A stretch of DNA of 64,000 bases from NCBI GenBank assembly GCA_007922305.1, contig ML677366.1, forward strand, positions 12,089,132 through 12,153,131. The letters are read 5' to 3'. Under the pieces are notes generated by a model, which was not told the DNA's origin, made no database searches, and saw only the letters and a list, made by a program, of their open reading frames with translations. The position numbers were made by a program, and so were the translations under genes. Shown piece after piece: positions 12,736-24,085 of the stretch. Source of the DNA: Dermatemys mawii. Lineage: Eukaryota; Chordata; Testudines; Dermatemydidae. Within the stretch, counting starts at the first letter, position 1. Each line of letters begins with the position of its first letter.

Positions 12736-14385
12736 ACTAATTTTCTAGCTGTAATTTTCCTGTGGTTCCTTAGCAGTTATTTTATACTTTTATGAAATGG
12801 AAACTCTGTGTATGTACTTTCACGATAATGACATCATAAAGTAGCAAATCATACTTTAAATATCACTTCTTGTGATCCAAAAGGCATTTCAGTTCTTGGA
12901 ACTAACACTGCTCTACCTTGAGTGATTTAAAATAATATGGAAAGCTGTCTAACTTGGGAAATGCTAACAAGTACGAAATGAGTCCATGAAATGGCTCATA
13001 TAAGTTTGGGTCTGTAATGCTGCTTGGAACCCATGTAAAATGCTGTGAAAACATCGACAGAGGCTCTAAACCTTGGCTCCTCTAGGGATAAGTCATGGGC
13101 ACAGAGCAATGGGCAATGTGGCAACCTCACCTGGTTGGTGGTGGATGCTGCAGTTTATTTGTTCTGTGATTGTTCAAGGCCATGGAGGTCTAAAGTGAAG
13201 GCTGTCACAAGCAGGAGGAATGCTCAGCAGAGGGGTGCAGGCACTGGGTATTCCATGCATACTGGGCAGAGCTTGGGGCTCTGAGTGAGTCATGCAAAGC
13301 AGGGTGGGGGATGGGATTCTACATGCAGTTCCAGGGGAAAGGTCCAAAAGCAAGGGCTGTGGGAGTTAGGGCTCTTTCCTTTTCCTCACTTGAAAGAGGA
13401 AGAAGGTGTGTGGTGTATGCGATGCTGCTCGGAGCACTCAGGGATGAGAGTCATCTTGTTACCCCTTGCCTTCAGCATGAGGGAGTCTTACCTCGGTGTT
13501 ACCTTACCTTACTAGCTGGGTGTTAGCTCCTTAACACAGCCAACCTGTAAGCCACTCAAGCACTCTTCTTTGAGCTACACCAACCCTGCCTTTGCCTTGC
13601 AGGTCAACAATAGAGGCACCCCAGCCTTTGAGTCACTTCAAAGTATCCCACAGTGGTATCCAGCCTCTGGTTGCTGAATACCCACAGAAATTCCAGATCC
13701 TCTGTTCTCAAAGGAAGTATACTCCAGTTTTACCTTGGACCACAGTTTCTATATTTGCACAGTGTTTGAGTTCAGGTATAAAACAAAAGGAAATGTATTT
13801 AAGAAGGGACAGAGATTCAAATGAAAACCAGTGTGAGCGTTGGGAACATATGGTTACATACAAAACAAAATCATAACACCCATTCTAGAGCTTCAACTTA
13901 ACTAACAAGTTATTCTCCTGTCTAAAGAAGTTTCTCATCCAAAGTTCTTCCTGGTATTTTCAACGAAGCCTGGCTGTGCAATCCCTTTTTTCATGAAGCA
14001 AACCTGCTGTCAGTTTACTTTCTAGATGAAGGATGCCTGGGTGTCTCTTTGTACCCACAGCTACATCAGAGCAGACCTTTGATATAAGTTTGTCCCAAGA
14101 TGCTACCTTCAAACACCCTGCTTTTAACTACTGACTTAAAGAACATAGTTTTGAGTATGTGCATGTATGTAAATATAAAAAGCTCTCCATGTATTTTCTA
14201 TACCTACATCTCACAAAGATTAAGATGACCAATGTGACACAGTCTTTCATTAGAGATCTTATGTGACATTCTTTTGGTGAATTCAGGGGATCACTGTACA
14301 CCTAAATGCCCCAGTGCTCTCTGCCAGTTGGGTCACAGTGTAGTAAGCAAAACAATGCACAAAATCTTGATGCTCTTGTGACTCT
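12736..14385. other. Non-coding, nothing recognised
   Basis: The open frames at 13045-13284 and 13285-13526 are short and unsupported. I recognise no repeat or exon. Confidence 0.5.
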
Positions 14386-14543
14386 GGGTATGTCTACATG
14401 GCAAAAAAGGGTGTGTTCTTAACTCGGGGTAGCTAACTTGGATTGAAATAACAGCGAAGACATAGAAATTTGGCTTTTAACTTGGGTTGCCTCTTGCGTT
14501 AAAGCCCACAGGGGAGCCTGGGGGTGTAGCTGAGATTCTAACC

Positions 14544-14875
14544 CAGGGATTGGCAACCTTTGGCATGTGGCTCGTCAGGGAACTCTGCTGACGGGCTGCG
14601 ATGGTTTGTTTACTTGCAGCGTCCGCAAGTTCAGCTGATTGCAGCTCCCACTGGCTGTGGTTTGCTGTTCCAGGCCAATGGGGCTGCAGAAAGAGGCAGC
14701 CAGCACATCCCATGGCCTGTGCTGTTTTCTGCAGCCCCTATTGGCCTGAAACGGCGAACTGCGGCCAGTGGGAGCTGCGATTAGCCAAAACTGCGGATGC
14801 TGCAGGTAAACAAACCATCTTGGCCCACAAGCAGCTTTCACTGACGGGCCGCTTACCAAAGGTTGCTGATCCCTG
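14544..14875. mobile_element. hAT-type non-autonomous element ('GGCAACCTTTGGC' family), copy 1
   Basis: The element begins CAGGGATTGGCAACCTTTGG and ends CCAAAGGTTGCTGATCCCTG, so its ends are inverted repeats. A perfect 8-bp duplication TTCTAACC flanks it at 14536-14543 and 14876-14883. The interior is a long imperfect palindrome (CAGCTCCCACTGGC / GCCAGTGGGAGCTG). Related copies lie at 27377, 35308, 54848 and 58687. Confidence 0.93.
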
Positions 14876-14969
14876 TTCTAACCTGAGTTAAAAGCTGAGC
14901 TGCCATGTCTTTGCTGCCATTTTATCCAGAGTTAGTTAACCTGAGTTCAGAACACACCTTTTGTTGCAT

Positions 14970-16069
14970 CAGGGTGGACTGATTTAAATCAAAGTGATTT
15001 AAATCACTCATTTTAATCATGATATAGATCAGCAAGCATGATCCCTTGTTTTAAATCATCAATTTTAATCATGTTTTGCATTTGTGTCTTTTAGTTGTTT
15101 TCCTAAGAAAAGATTGATTCTTATTAATTGGTAAGTATTAAAACATGTTGACTTGCAACTAAATGTAGCTTTTACACTAAATTTAGTGCATCATTTTGCC
15201 ACCAGGAGGATACACTATATCTCTACATATTTATTTAAGCAATTATGTAGCCTAACTGCCATTTATTCAGATGTTTAATTTTTACATTTTGTATTATGTT
15301 AGAAGATGGTGAATGATGCATTTCTTATTTACTAAATGATTAATCTTTTACTCATGAATTGCTTCAAAGTCTCTTTGAATAGAAATTGAAATTCAATTAA
15401 AATGAATAAAATCAGCATTTTAATTTTTTGTATTTAATAAAAAAAAATCCCAAATCCATAAAAAGTTTTTCATTACATGTTTTACATTTAAAACTAAGTG
15501 ATTTATTCCACAAAAGAAAAGTTATCTATAGCTAATGAATTGAACTGATGGTTTTTAGTCACTATGTACTTCATGATTTTAAACTGAGTAGATCTCACAC
15601 GTAATATTTATTGCAAGGTTGGAAGAGGAAAACAAGCTTTCTGACTTTTTCAATGCCCAATTGATTTCTTAACAGTGAATAAACTACTCATTGAACTGAA
15701 CTGTCTGAATAAACTGAAATGAAGTAAATATTTTCTTGACACTTGCAGAGGAGGCTAATGCTGTCAGAAGCTGGTTTAGCACTTTGTCATACTCTGGTTC
15801 CAGGTGCTTAACTGGTGACTTCCACCAGCTCAGTGGTTTGACTTCCTTTAAGAATTGGCAGCAAACACGTGCTGCGTAATACGTTTTCTATTTAATTTAA
15901 ATGATTTTCATAGATAAGAAGTTTAGGCCTTAACGTAGGTTGTCAATTTTAACCTTAATTTTCAATAGGTTTATTTTTAAATCAACCTGTATTTAATTCA
16001 AATAAAAAAACTGACAAAGTAAAACAATCCATTTTTTGGATTAAAAATAATCAGTTGTTATCCATCCTG
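14970..16069. mobile_element. AT-rich 1.1-kb hAT-like element inserted in the right arm of the outer MITE
   Basis: The left end is CAGGGTGGACTGATTTAAAT and the right end, reverse-complemented, begins CAGGATGGATAACAACTGAT. The flanks TGTTGCAT and TTTGGCAG match at 5 of 8 positions, a decayed duplication. The interior is AT-rich with no long open frame. The position inside the outer element's terminal repeat shows it inserted later. Confidence 0.7.
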
Positions 16070-16108
16070 TTTGGCAGGGTAGACATACCCTCAGACAGTC
16101 CAAGTGTA

Positions 16109-16191
16109 GAATCATAGAAGGTTAGGATTGGAAGAGACCTCAGGAGGTCATCTAGTCCAATCGCCTGCTCAAAGCAGGACCAACACCAACT
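16109..16191 (-). repeat. CR1 LINE 3'-end fragment
   Basis: AGAATCATAGAAGGTTAGGA, then TTGGAAGAGACCTCAGGAGG, TCATCTAGTCCAA and GCTCAAAGCAGGACCAACA. This is the reverse complement of the common CR1 3' UTR. Confidence 0.85.
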
Positions 16192-16199
16192 AGTAGTAA

Positions 16200-17455
16200 G
16201 TGCGGTATTGCAGACGGAGGCTCCTATCCAACACCAGCTTGTCGGAGTCAGGCTCTGCACCGGCTCACCAATTAGGGCTGTTGTGTGTAGACCCCAGACA
16301 GGCCACACTTTGATTCTCATCTGTGCTAACTTGCAGGATACACAACATAGTGACTTTCGTGAAGTATCATTGTGTAACTGAAAGCAGAACTATCCCCAGG
16401 CAGGCCTCTCTTGGTTGCATTTTTTAACTCACAGCTGGGAGCAGAATTGCCAAAATACTGCAATAAAGTTAGCTTCCTGGTAATTCTTGTGCAACCAGAA
16501 GCTGGAAATCTTAAGAGAACCATGTATCTCATATGGTTCTCAGCCTGGTTTTGCAGATTTCAGAGGTTTGGATAGTTGAAATAAACTTTAGGTACTTCAG
16601 GAAGCTCATCTGCATGGTCTTCAAACTATTCCACCATCAGCTCATGACAGAACCCTCCCTGGGTCAGTATGGCACAGAGGTGTGATGGGGTGAGGCTGCC
16701 TGTATTAGCCCATGACTAATGATGATGTTTGTATGCTGCATTTTCTGGCTCCCTTCTGAGACACCACATTTGATTCTCAAAGAAATTAGTTCAGTAATTT
16801 TTTTTTCTCTCTCTCTCTTCCAGCGCTTGTGACTTTTCATTGATTTCCTCCTGTCCTGGCCTCGCTGATGAGTTCATTTAATGCGAGTGTAAGACAGGGT
16901 GAAAATTTAATAAATAAGTGGGCAGATAGAAGAGAACTTGATGGCTGCAAACCTACGACGAGCCGTGACTTAGGAATTACAGTGCTTCATATTCAAACGT
17001 TTCTTTTTGAGGCATTGGGGCGGCGCAGGAGCCGACAGTGACATATGGAGAAGGCCCCGTTAGTGGGATTGAGGCTGTTGTGTGATAAATGACACAATAT
17101 GTCAAAGGACTTCTGTTATCCATCATGCTGGCTTCCTTTGAACACATATAAAGTGGGGGCAAGAGAGTAACTAAGAAGGGGAGCAGCCACACAAACAGCT
17201 GGCACAGGATATAAATAAGATCAGCACTATCCACTGTAGAGTAAGAGAACTGAAAAGTTCACATTCACATGGGATTTGATGTCCCTTGTGTTTTCACCCT
17301 AAAAGCCCTAAGTGAAACCTAGTTGAATCCTTTGGTGTTACTCCTGGGTTACATCAACACCATAAATTAGCCCCAAGTTCTCTTGAAGTTGGCTCTTGGG
17401 TCATTTGAAAGTTTGCTGAACAAACTTTTTAGCGCAGCTGAACTCCTCAATTTTC
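16200..17455. other. Non-coding, nothing recognised
   Basis: A short CT run lies at 16799-16820. No exon or repeat family was recognised. Confidence 0.5.
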
Positions 17456-17588
17456 CACTCCGCGCATCTGATGAAGTGGGTTTTAGCCCACAAAAGCTTA
17501 TGCCCAAATAAATTTGTTAGTCTCCAAGGTTCCACAAGTACTCCTCATTCTTTTCGCTAATACAGACTAACACAGCTACCACTCTGAC
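17456..17588 (+). mobile_element. Solo PLE terminal arm
   Basis: CTGATGAAGTGGGTTTTAGC, CCACAAAAGCTTATGCCC, AAATAAATTTGTTAGTCTCC and CAGACTAACACAGCTACCAC follow in order. This is one arm of the unit seen as an inverted pair at 12516-12721. Confidence 0.85.
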
Positions 17589-20500
17589 ACCTATTCTCAG
17601 TATTGAATTTCTTACTCAAAATGGGGCCAGGTGAATTTTGCCTGGCTTGGAGTTCTGGAATGAAAGGCACAGTTCTACCCACTTAGCTGTCCCCGTCCTC
17701 TTCTTTCTTCATCCTCCCCAGTCTTTCATTGGGCACAAATGGCTTCCCTTGTCAGTAATTTAATCATAGTTTAGAACTGAATGGGCCCATGAGGTCTAAA
17801 ATCCTAGAAGTGAGGCCCTCAAGATCAACACTGAGGCACATTGGTGTGTCTGGAAGTCTGCATTGCAGCTACCTGAGCTTCATGTGTTCTGTGGTTAAAT
17901 AGAAGACTTCAGGCTCTAGGGCTGTCAATTTGGTGGCTTCCACCAGCATGAAATTCACTAAACACAAGCCAACAGAGATATATAGAGATATATATATAGA
18001 CATCTCAGCCCTTTCCTTCCACCCTCTTCACTCTGTTCCACTTTATTAGGCAGCATAGCTTTTTCTTCACAAACTCCTCATATGACGAGACACTTATATC
18101 AGCAGTTGACCCCCATCAATGACCCTTCATTGAGAGATCAGGTGTGGAGAACCAGACTATTATCTGCCTTCCAGTCACATATTTCTGATCAAAGAAGCCA
18201 ATTTTGCGAATGCCTTCAGTCGAGCTCATGGGGAAGGAGACCCTTTTGGAATTCAGAGAGAGCTGCTAGGAACAGCAGAGCCATGGGGCAAGGAAACCTG
18301 GGGGTAAAACAAAAAAACTAAAACAAAATGTGTCCATCTGGGAGGAAAAAGGAGCAGGTAAATCTATGGAAAATGAAATTCCAGCAGTAGAGGCAGCAAG
18401 AATGAACCGGCATCCCCTAACCTGACAGAACATTAGCTTCTGACAGACTTCAATCTAGTTTCATCCTCCACTCCGTCAGTGTGTGTCTCCCTTTTTTCCT
18501 CTTACAATCCCTTCTTCTTCTGTCACACTTTCACTCAGCTGAGTGTTTTTCACATGGGCCAAAGCTCTGGCATTGCTCTCTGACTACAGTATCGGAGCTA
18601 GGGCCTGGACAAGGGAAGACATACCCAGAAGGCTTTGGACTCAAGACATCTCATCGGACCTGATGTAACAAAGGTGAACGTTTTGTCCAAATATGAGCTC
18701 TATTGATCCTCTCTGGCCTGCGTGCGTACTCACCCAGCACTCCCTAAACTCCCAGTCATGAGCCAGAGTGAACTGGGCTCAGTGCAAAACCTGAGATGGA
18801 TCACCACAAGGCAATTTCTGCTTTGGTTGCTCAAAAGTCCAGTTGGGTGTACAGAGGGAGTGTTCCCACAATATTACGGTTAACAAGCATCCGCATAAGA
18901 CATGTAAATTGCTAAGTTCCTTTTATGTTGGTGGTGTGAAGACAGGTGAAGGGAACAGCAGGAAAGTGTATCAGTTTTCTCAAAAAATACATTGCAAAGC
19001 ATATTCTTTTACACTATTTTATTGATGATTTGGTTCATTTAAACAAGGAAATCAAACAGCAATGGCTTTTCTCCCCCAGAGAAAATCTCTCCTTTTTTAT
19101 GGGAACCAGTCTGCTCTGCGGCAGTGTGGTACCCAGGTTAATGCTAGAGAAAGGCCTGTGCTGCTGGATGTGTGGTCATTTGGCTGAGACACAGAAGGTA
19201 GGCCATGACCATCTCTGCCCATTAAAAGCCCAGAGGTATTTTTTTCCAGAGGTGGGTGATTAACCTTGATGAGGTGGTCAAATTCCCATCTCACTCCCTG
19301 AATTAGAGCTTTAGTTTCATTTGGATGCAATGTCCTTCACTTCCTGTCCTAAACTATGGCGTTACGTTGTTGTGCGTCATGTTCTAACCCAGAAATATCT
19401 GCACTTCATCAGTGGGCAAAGTGAATCCAATATCCTATAACTTTGCAGAGCTAGAATTGAATGTCATGTATCACTACTGAAAGGCTGGAAACTTCAGCTT
19501 GTCATTGGGACCCAGCATTTGTTTGCAGTCTTAGTGGTTCTTGAGCTGTCTGGTCTTAAATTGTCTTACACTCAAATTGCTTTTTGGACTGGTATAATGA
19601 CTTAATATAATAAGTCCCGGACTCCAGAACAGTGTCCTCTTCATTCCCTGTGTAGATCTGTATATCTATATTGTAGAATGTGGTTCTTAAAATGCTTTTG
19701 GATCCTTAGGAGTGAGGAGTATTCTATAAATAAAGGATACTCTTATCACTCCTTGTGTCTCTTTGCTGAAGACCAAGAGAGGCAGGTCAGCAGTGCAGAG
19801 TGGCAGAAAGAGGGAGCTTCTTTTCTCATCTGTTTCATTTTTTAAGTGTGTGTGATTGTGGCATTTTCTCCAGTACTCCAGACAGACACTCACCCAGTGC
19901 CGCCTGGATTTACTACAGGGACTATCAGCTGAAGCCATCATGTGTGAAGTTTCTTATGCATGGGAGCCTGGTCAATTTATTTTATTAACATCTTTTCCAG
20001 TGTCTGGCCCTAAAATAACTAATTCCTCTGTTTACTGTCTCAGCAAGGGAGCTAATGAAGACGCTTTAGGCAAAGTTCTTGATATTTATGTCTGAATTAA
20101 CAGCATCAAAAACAACCCTGGGAAACCCTCCAGGGACTTTTTTTTACTTTTTCTCCTTTTACATCTTATCAGTTATGTGCATAAAACATGTACATAGTTC
20201 CCCTATTAGTCTGGGTGTTTAATCTTTGCTGCTGAGAAACACAGGCTTCCTCCTATGCAGCCAAATTGGGATTTAGATCCTTGCTTTTGCTCAGTTCAGA
20301 ATCTGTGTTTCTGTGTGTTTTTTCACTTTCATACTCCCTCTCTCTTTCACTTCAATTCTGCTTTGCTGTCTTTTTTCTTTCACTGTCATTCTTATTTTGC
20401 TGCAGAAGCTTGCTGTTCTTTCTTTCTTTTTCTTTCTCTCTCTCTCTCTTTTTCTTTCTCTCTCTCTTTCGGGGTGGGGGACCTCACAAAGTTCTTGTGC

Positions 20501-20828
20501 ACTGGAAAATGGATCAAGGACTGTGGAAGCTTCAAAGTCCTATGCCAGATTTGTGGAGATCTCTCCACCCTATGCCTAATGAGGCTCCCCATTAAGAAAG
20601 AGCCAATATGAAGATGGTTGATTTCACCAGATAAGGTTTGTGGAGGTTATAACAAAATGTTGCAGTTTAGAGAGCCTGGCTCCTACTGAGCAGATGGAGC
20701 AAGTTTATAAGTTTCTGCAGCATTGCCTGCAGACAGACCTAGAAATCCTAGTGCATGTCTTTGATTCCCAAGACTTAGTAGTCATTCTGGAGCTCATGAA
20801 TGTTAGGAAACGGTAGCACTGGCTAGAG
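17589..20828. other. Non-coding; pyrimidine microsatellite at 20411-20470
   Basis: An AT/GA-rich simple run is at 17977-18002. A CT-rich run at 20411-20470 explains the overlapping Phe/Leu/Ser-rich open frames there. Nothing else was recognised. Confidence 0.55.
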
Positions 20829-21695
20829 CAAGGGTGGGCAAACTTTTTGGCCCGAGGGCCACACTGGGGTTCAAAATTGTGCGGAGGGCCGAAGGTCCCG
20901 CCCTTATCCGACCCCCACCCACTTCCCGCCCCCAGACTGCCTCCCTTAGAACCCCTGACCCATCCAACCCTGCTTCCTTGTCCCCTGATCACCCCCTCTG
21001 GAGATCCCCCCCCACTCTAACTGCCCCCCCAGGACCCCATCCCCTATCTAGCCCCCCTGCTCTCTGTTCCCTGACTGCCCCCCCAGACCACCCCGTCACA
21101 CTAATCACCCCCCCCCCCGCCACCTACCCTAACCACCACCACCACCTATTTACCTGCTGAGCAGGGCACCGGCCCCACGGCTTGCACCGCTCCTCCCAGT
21201 CTCCGGGCTGGGAGCGCGGAGCCTCGCGATCTGCTGCGCTCCTCCCCATCCCCGGCTCGGGAGTGCGGGCCCCACAGCTTGCTGCGGTCGGCCCGGCACC
21301 CCGGGCCGGGATCAAGGTGCTGGCCGGGGGACCACTGTCCCGGGTTCCGGGCGGTGTCTGGCTGCGGCCCGCTGTCCCGGGCGGCGCACCGGGCCCGCTC
21401 TCCTGGGCTCTGGGCAGCGCGTTTGGCTGGCCGGCCGCAAGCCTGCTGTCCTGGGCTCCGAGCACGGCTGGCTGTGGGCCCGCTGTCCTGGGTGGCGCGC
21501 TAGCCCCATTCTCAGGGCAGCGTGCCCAGCCGGCCACAGGCCCTCTGTCCGGGGTGGTGCGCCCAGCCAACAGCCGGTCCCACTTTCCGGTGCGAGCGCC
21601 CCACCCAGGAGAGCGGGACCATTGGTCCCGCTCCCCCGGCAGGAGCTCGCAGGCTGGATAAAAACGGCTCATGGACCACGATTTTCCCACCCCTG
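20829..21695. mobile_element. GC-rich hAT-type element ('GGGTGGGCAAACTTTTTGGCC' family), copy 1
   Basis: The left end is CAAGGGTGGGCAAACTTTTT and the right end GATTTTCCCACCCCTG is its inverse. The 8-bp duplication GGCTAGAG is perfect at 20821-20828 and 21696-21703. The left part is C-rich. The part from about 21150 to 21660 is very rich in CpG and explains the long Pro/Gly/Arg/Ala frames on both strands (for example 21124-21807 on -). It encodes no transposase. Confidence 0.93.
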
Positions 21696-21703
21696 GGCTA
21701 GAG

Positions 21704-23265
21704 ACAGGTGTAGTCAGCTCAGGTGCCCTGGCTCCAGCTCTGTCAGTGTGGCTCAGTCTCAAACTACGAAAGATCTGCCATTTTGGTTCTAGCCCAGTCC
21801 CCCACACTCAGTCTCTACCAATTTATTTCATTCCCGACCTGCAGCATCTTTTGCTATTCCATTCTTTGCCCAACCACACAGTGCTCTGCCAATACACCCC
21901 AGTCTTGGCCTGCAGATACTTTCTCTGTCTGCAAGGGTTAAAAGTTAGTGCAATTAACCACTATGTCACTTCACCAACCCTACCCTAAGATCTTGCCTGG
22001 ATATGTCTTCCATTGGTTGGAAAAGTGGTCCACCTATGAATATTCCATAGGACCAGCCAAACAACATTCTTGTGGGCCAGGCTGGCCTAAGCTCTCACCT
22101 TATATTTTTTTTCCCGTGGCTTATTTGGAACCAGCTGCTTTATACTGAATTATAAAGAACGTTAAATGGTCTCATTACCAGCATTGAGAGTATCTTTAGT
22201 GTAGCTTAGACTCTGCTCAGCTCTGAAACAAGCAAAAATCCCATTAATAATGTTCCTGAGTTTATATCTTCTAAGCTGTAGCTTTCATGTACATGGCAGT
22301 TTCCCTTCATCACCAAGAAATAATGAGCAGGGTTTGTAAATTCTTTAGCTAATAATTCAGTGATTACGATATTAACGGCATATTGTGCAAAACAGATGGG
22401 GGAAAAAGGAACTAGAAGAGAAGAATTATCAATCTTGAAAATGGGAGCAGATTTCTTTGTTTCTCCTCCTTGAAACTCATCTGGCTAAGTGAAGTGGGGA
22501 AGACAGATTGGGTTCATTTTAGTCATTTAAAAAATCATGTTACTAATGCTCCATTTGTCTGCGGGATACAAGGAGGGGATTCTGGATTCCACAACTCACT
22601 GTAAACATCTCTGCGGTTCTGCTCACAGCATCTGCATTTGTTGCCATCACCCCAAAAAGGAAAAAGGTGCCTCAGCAGGATAGGAAAATAACTTGAAATC
22701 ATTTAAAAGCCACTCTGTGCATTTTATTTAGATAAAAAATAACATGTGCAGGAGGCTTCTTCCCCCCCCCCCCCCCCGCCAAGTGGTGTTATATGAATAA
22801 AACATTATGTCTGTGCACAGCTGTTTGTAAAGCTTCCTGTTGGTTCTATTCGGGATCCAGGAAGGAGGACACTGTTATGTGTGGTCAGGTCAGGAGATTA
22901 AAGAAGGAAAGGATAAGGTGGGATATCAGAAGAGCTTTCCTTCTTTCTTGGACACTGGGAATATTCTGCCAGAATCATGGTAATGCATATACTTGAAAGG
23001 AAAATACTGATGTTTACTTGGACTTTCTCATTTCTAGCTTCTGTGATAGGTAATAATTCATCTCATGTTATGTCTCGGTGTATGTAGCTGGTAGATAAGT
23101 TAACCAGCCACGAGTTGCATAGATTTAGTGGAGCAATGGTTTTCTCCATCTTGAACAGATCATGTTTCTATATTTTTCAGTTTTACTGGCTTCTTATTAT
23201 GTCTCTCTTCCCTGCAAACTTCACAGTCAAGCTGAGGGTAATGTGCAGTCTGATTAATAGGCTCA
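21704..23265. other. Non-coding; poly-C tract at 22762-22777
   Basis: A run of 16 C residues interrupts otherwise ordinary sequence. No exon was recognised. Confidence 0.55.
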
Positions 23266-23269
23266 TATA

Positions 23270-24085
23270 TTTTCAGGCCAGAAGGGATCATTGTGATCAA
23301 CTAGACTGAGCTTCTGCAACAGAGGACCTCACCAAATAATTCCTTCTTGAAGCCCATAACTTCCGTATGAACTATAGTGTGTCTCTTAGAACGATATCCA
23401 GTCTTCTTTTAAAAGACTACAAGTGATGGAGGATCCACTGCATGCATAGATAAGTTATTCCAATGGTTAACTACCCTCATTGTTAAAAATGTGCATCTCA
23501 TTTCTAGTCTGAGGGTTAGACCACACTGGAAGTGCTACAGTGGTGCAGCTTCACCACTGCAGCTACGCCCCATAGCACGTCTGGTGAAAATGCTCTATGT
23601 CAATGGGAGAGAGCGCCCCATTGGCATCATAAACCCACCTCCATGAGAGGTGGCAACTATGTTAGCAGGAGAAACTCTCCCACCGGCATAGAACTGTCCA
23701 CACCGTTGTTTAGGTCTGTGTAACTGACGTTGCTCAGGAGCGTGGCTTATTCCCACCCCTGAGTGACGTAGGTTATACCGACGTACGTTGTAGCATAGAG
23801 CAAACCTGAATTAGTCTACCTTCAGCTTCCAACCATTGGATCTCATAATGCCATTTTCTGATCATTTAAAGAGCCATTCACTCTCAGAAATCTCTCCCCG
23901 TATAGGTACTCGAAGACTGTGATGAAGTCAGCTTTTAATGTTCTCTTGCATAAACTAAATACGTTGACCATCTTTAGTCTCTCACTATAAGGCGTTTTCC
24001 AGGTCTCAACTAATTCTTGCAGCTCTTTCTTCTGTAAACCTTTTCCCATTTGTCAACATCTTTTTTGATGTGTGGACAGATAAGA
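23270..24085 (-). repeat. CR1 LINE split by a DNA transposon
   Basis: The left part (23270-23514) and right part (23809-24085) together follow the reverse-complemented CR1 3' region, with recognisable pieces such as ATTCCAATGGTTAACTACCC, CTTCCAACCATTGGATCTCA and GGTCTCAACTAATTC. The middle is foreign (separate entry). Confidence 0.75.
23515..23808. mobile_element. DNA transposon (non-autonomous) inside CR1
   Basis: This insert contains AGTGCTACAGTGGTGCAGC, internally symmetrical CCACCCCTGAGTGACGTAGG and TTATACCGACGTACGTTG. It resembles a chelonian family with CTCAGGGGTG and TATACCGACCTA motifs. The boundaries are inferred from where the CR1 sequence stops and resumes. Confidence 0.65.

Larger units (their letters stand above)
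14386..16090. mobile_element. Outer MITE containing two nested transposons
   Basis: The ends are perfect inverted repeats GGGTATGTCTAC (14386-14397) and GTAGACATACCC (16079-16090). The symmetry continues inward: 14401-14418 pairs with 14950-14967 at 16 of 18 positions, and the following TTAACTC...GCTAAC segment is mirrored before it. The sequence is interrupted by 14544-14875 and 14970-16069. Without these inserts the original element would be only about 260 bp. Confidence 0.85.

Noticed and set aside
20255..20611. 118-codon Phe/Ser/Leu-rich frame
   Set aside because: It is produced by the CT microsatellite at 20411-20470 and its surroundings.
21124..21807. 227-codon open frame on the minus strand (and 159-codon frame on +)
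   Set aside because: It lies almost wholly within the 20829-21695 transposon. GC-rich DNA lacks stop codons and gives Pro/Gly/Arg/Ala frames on both strands.
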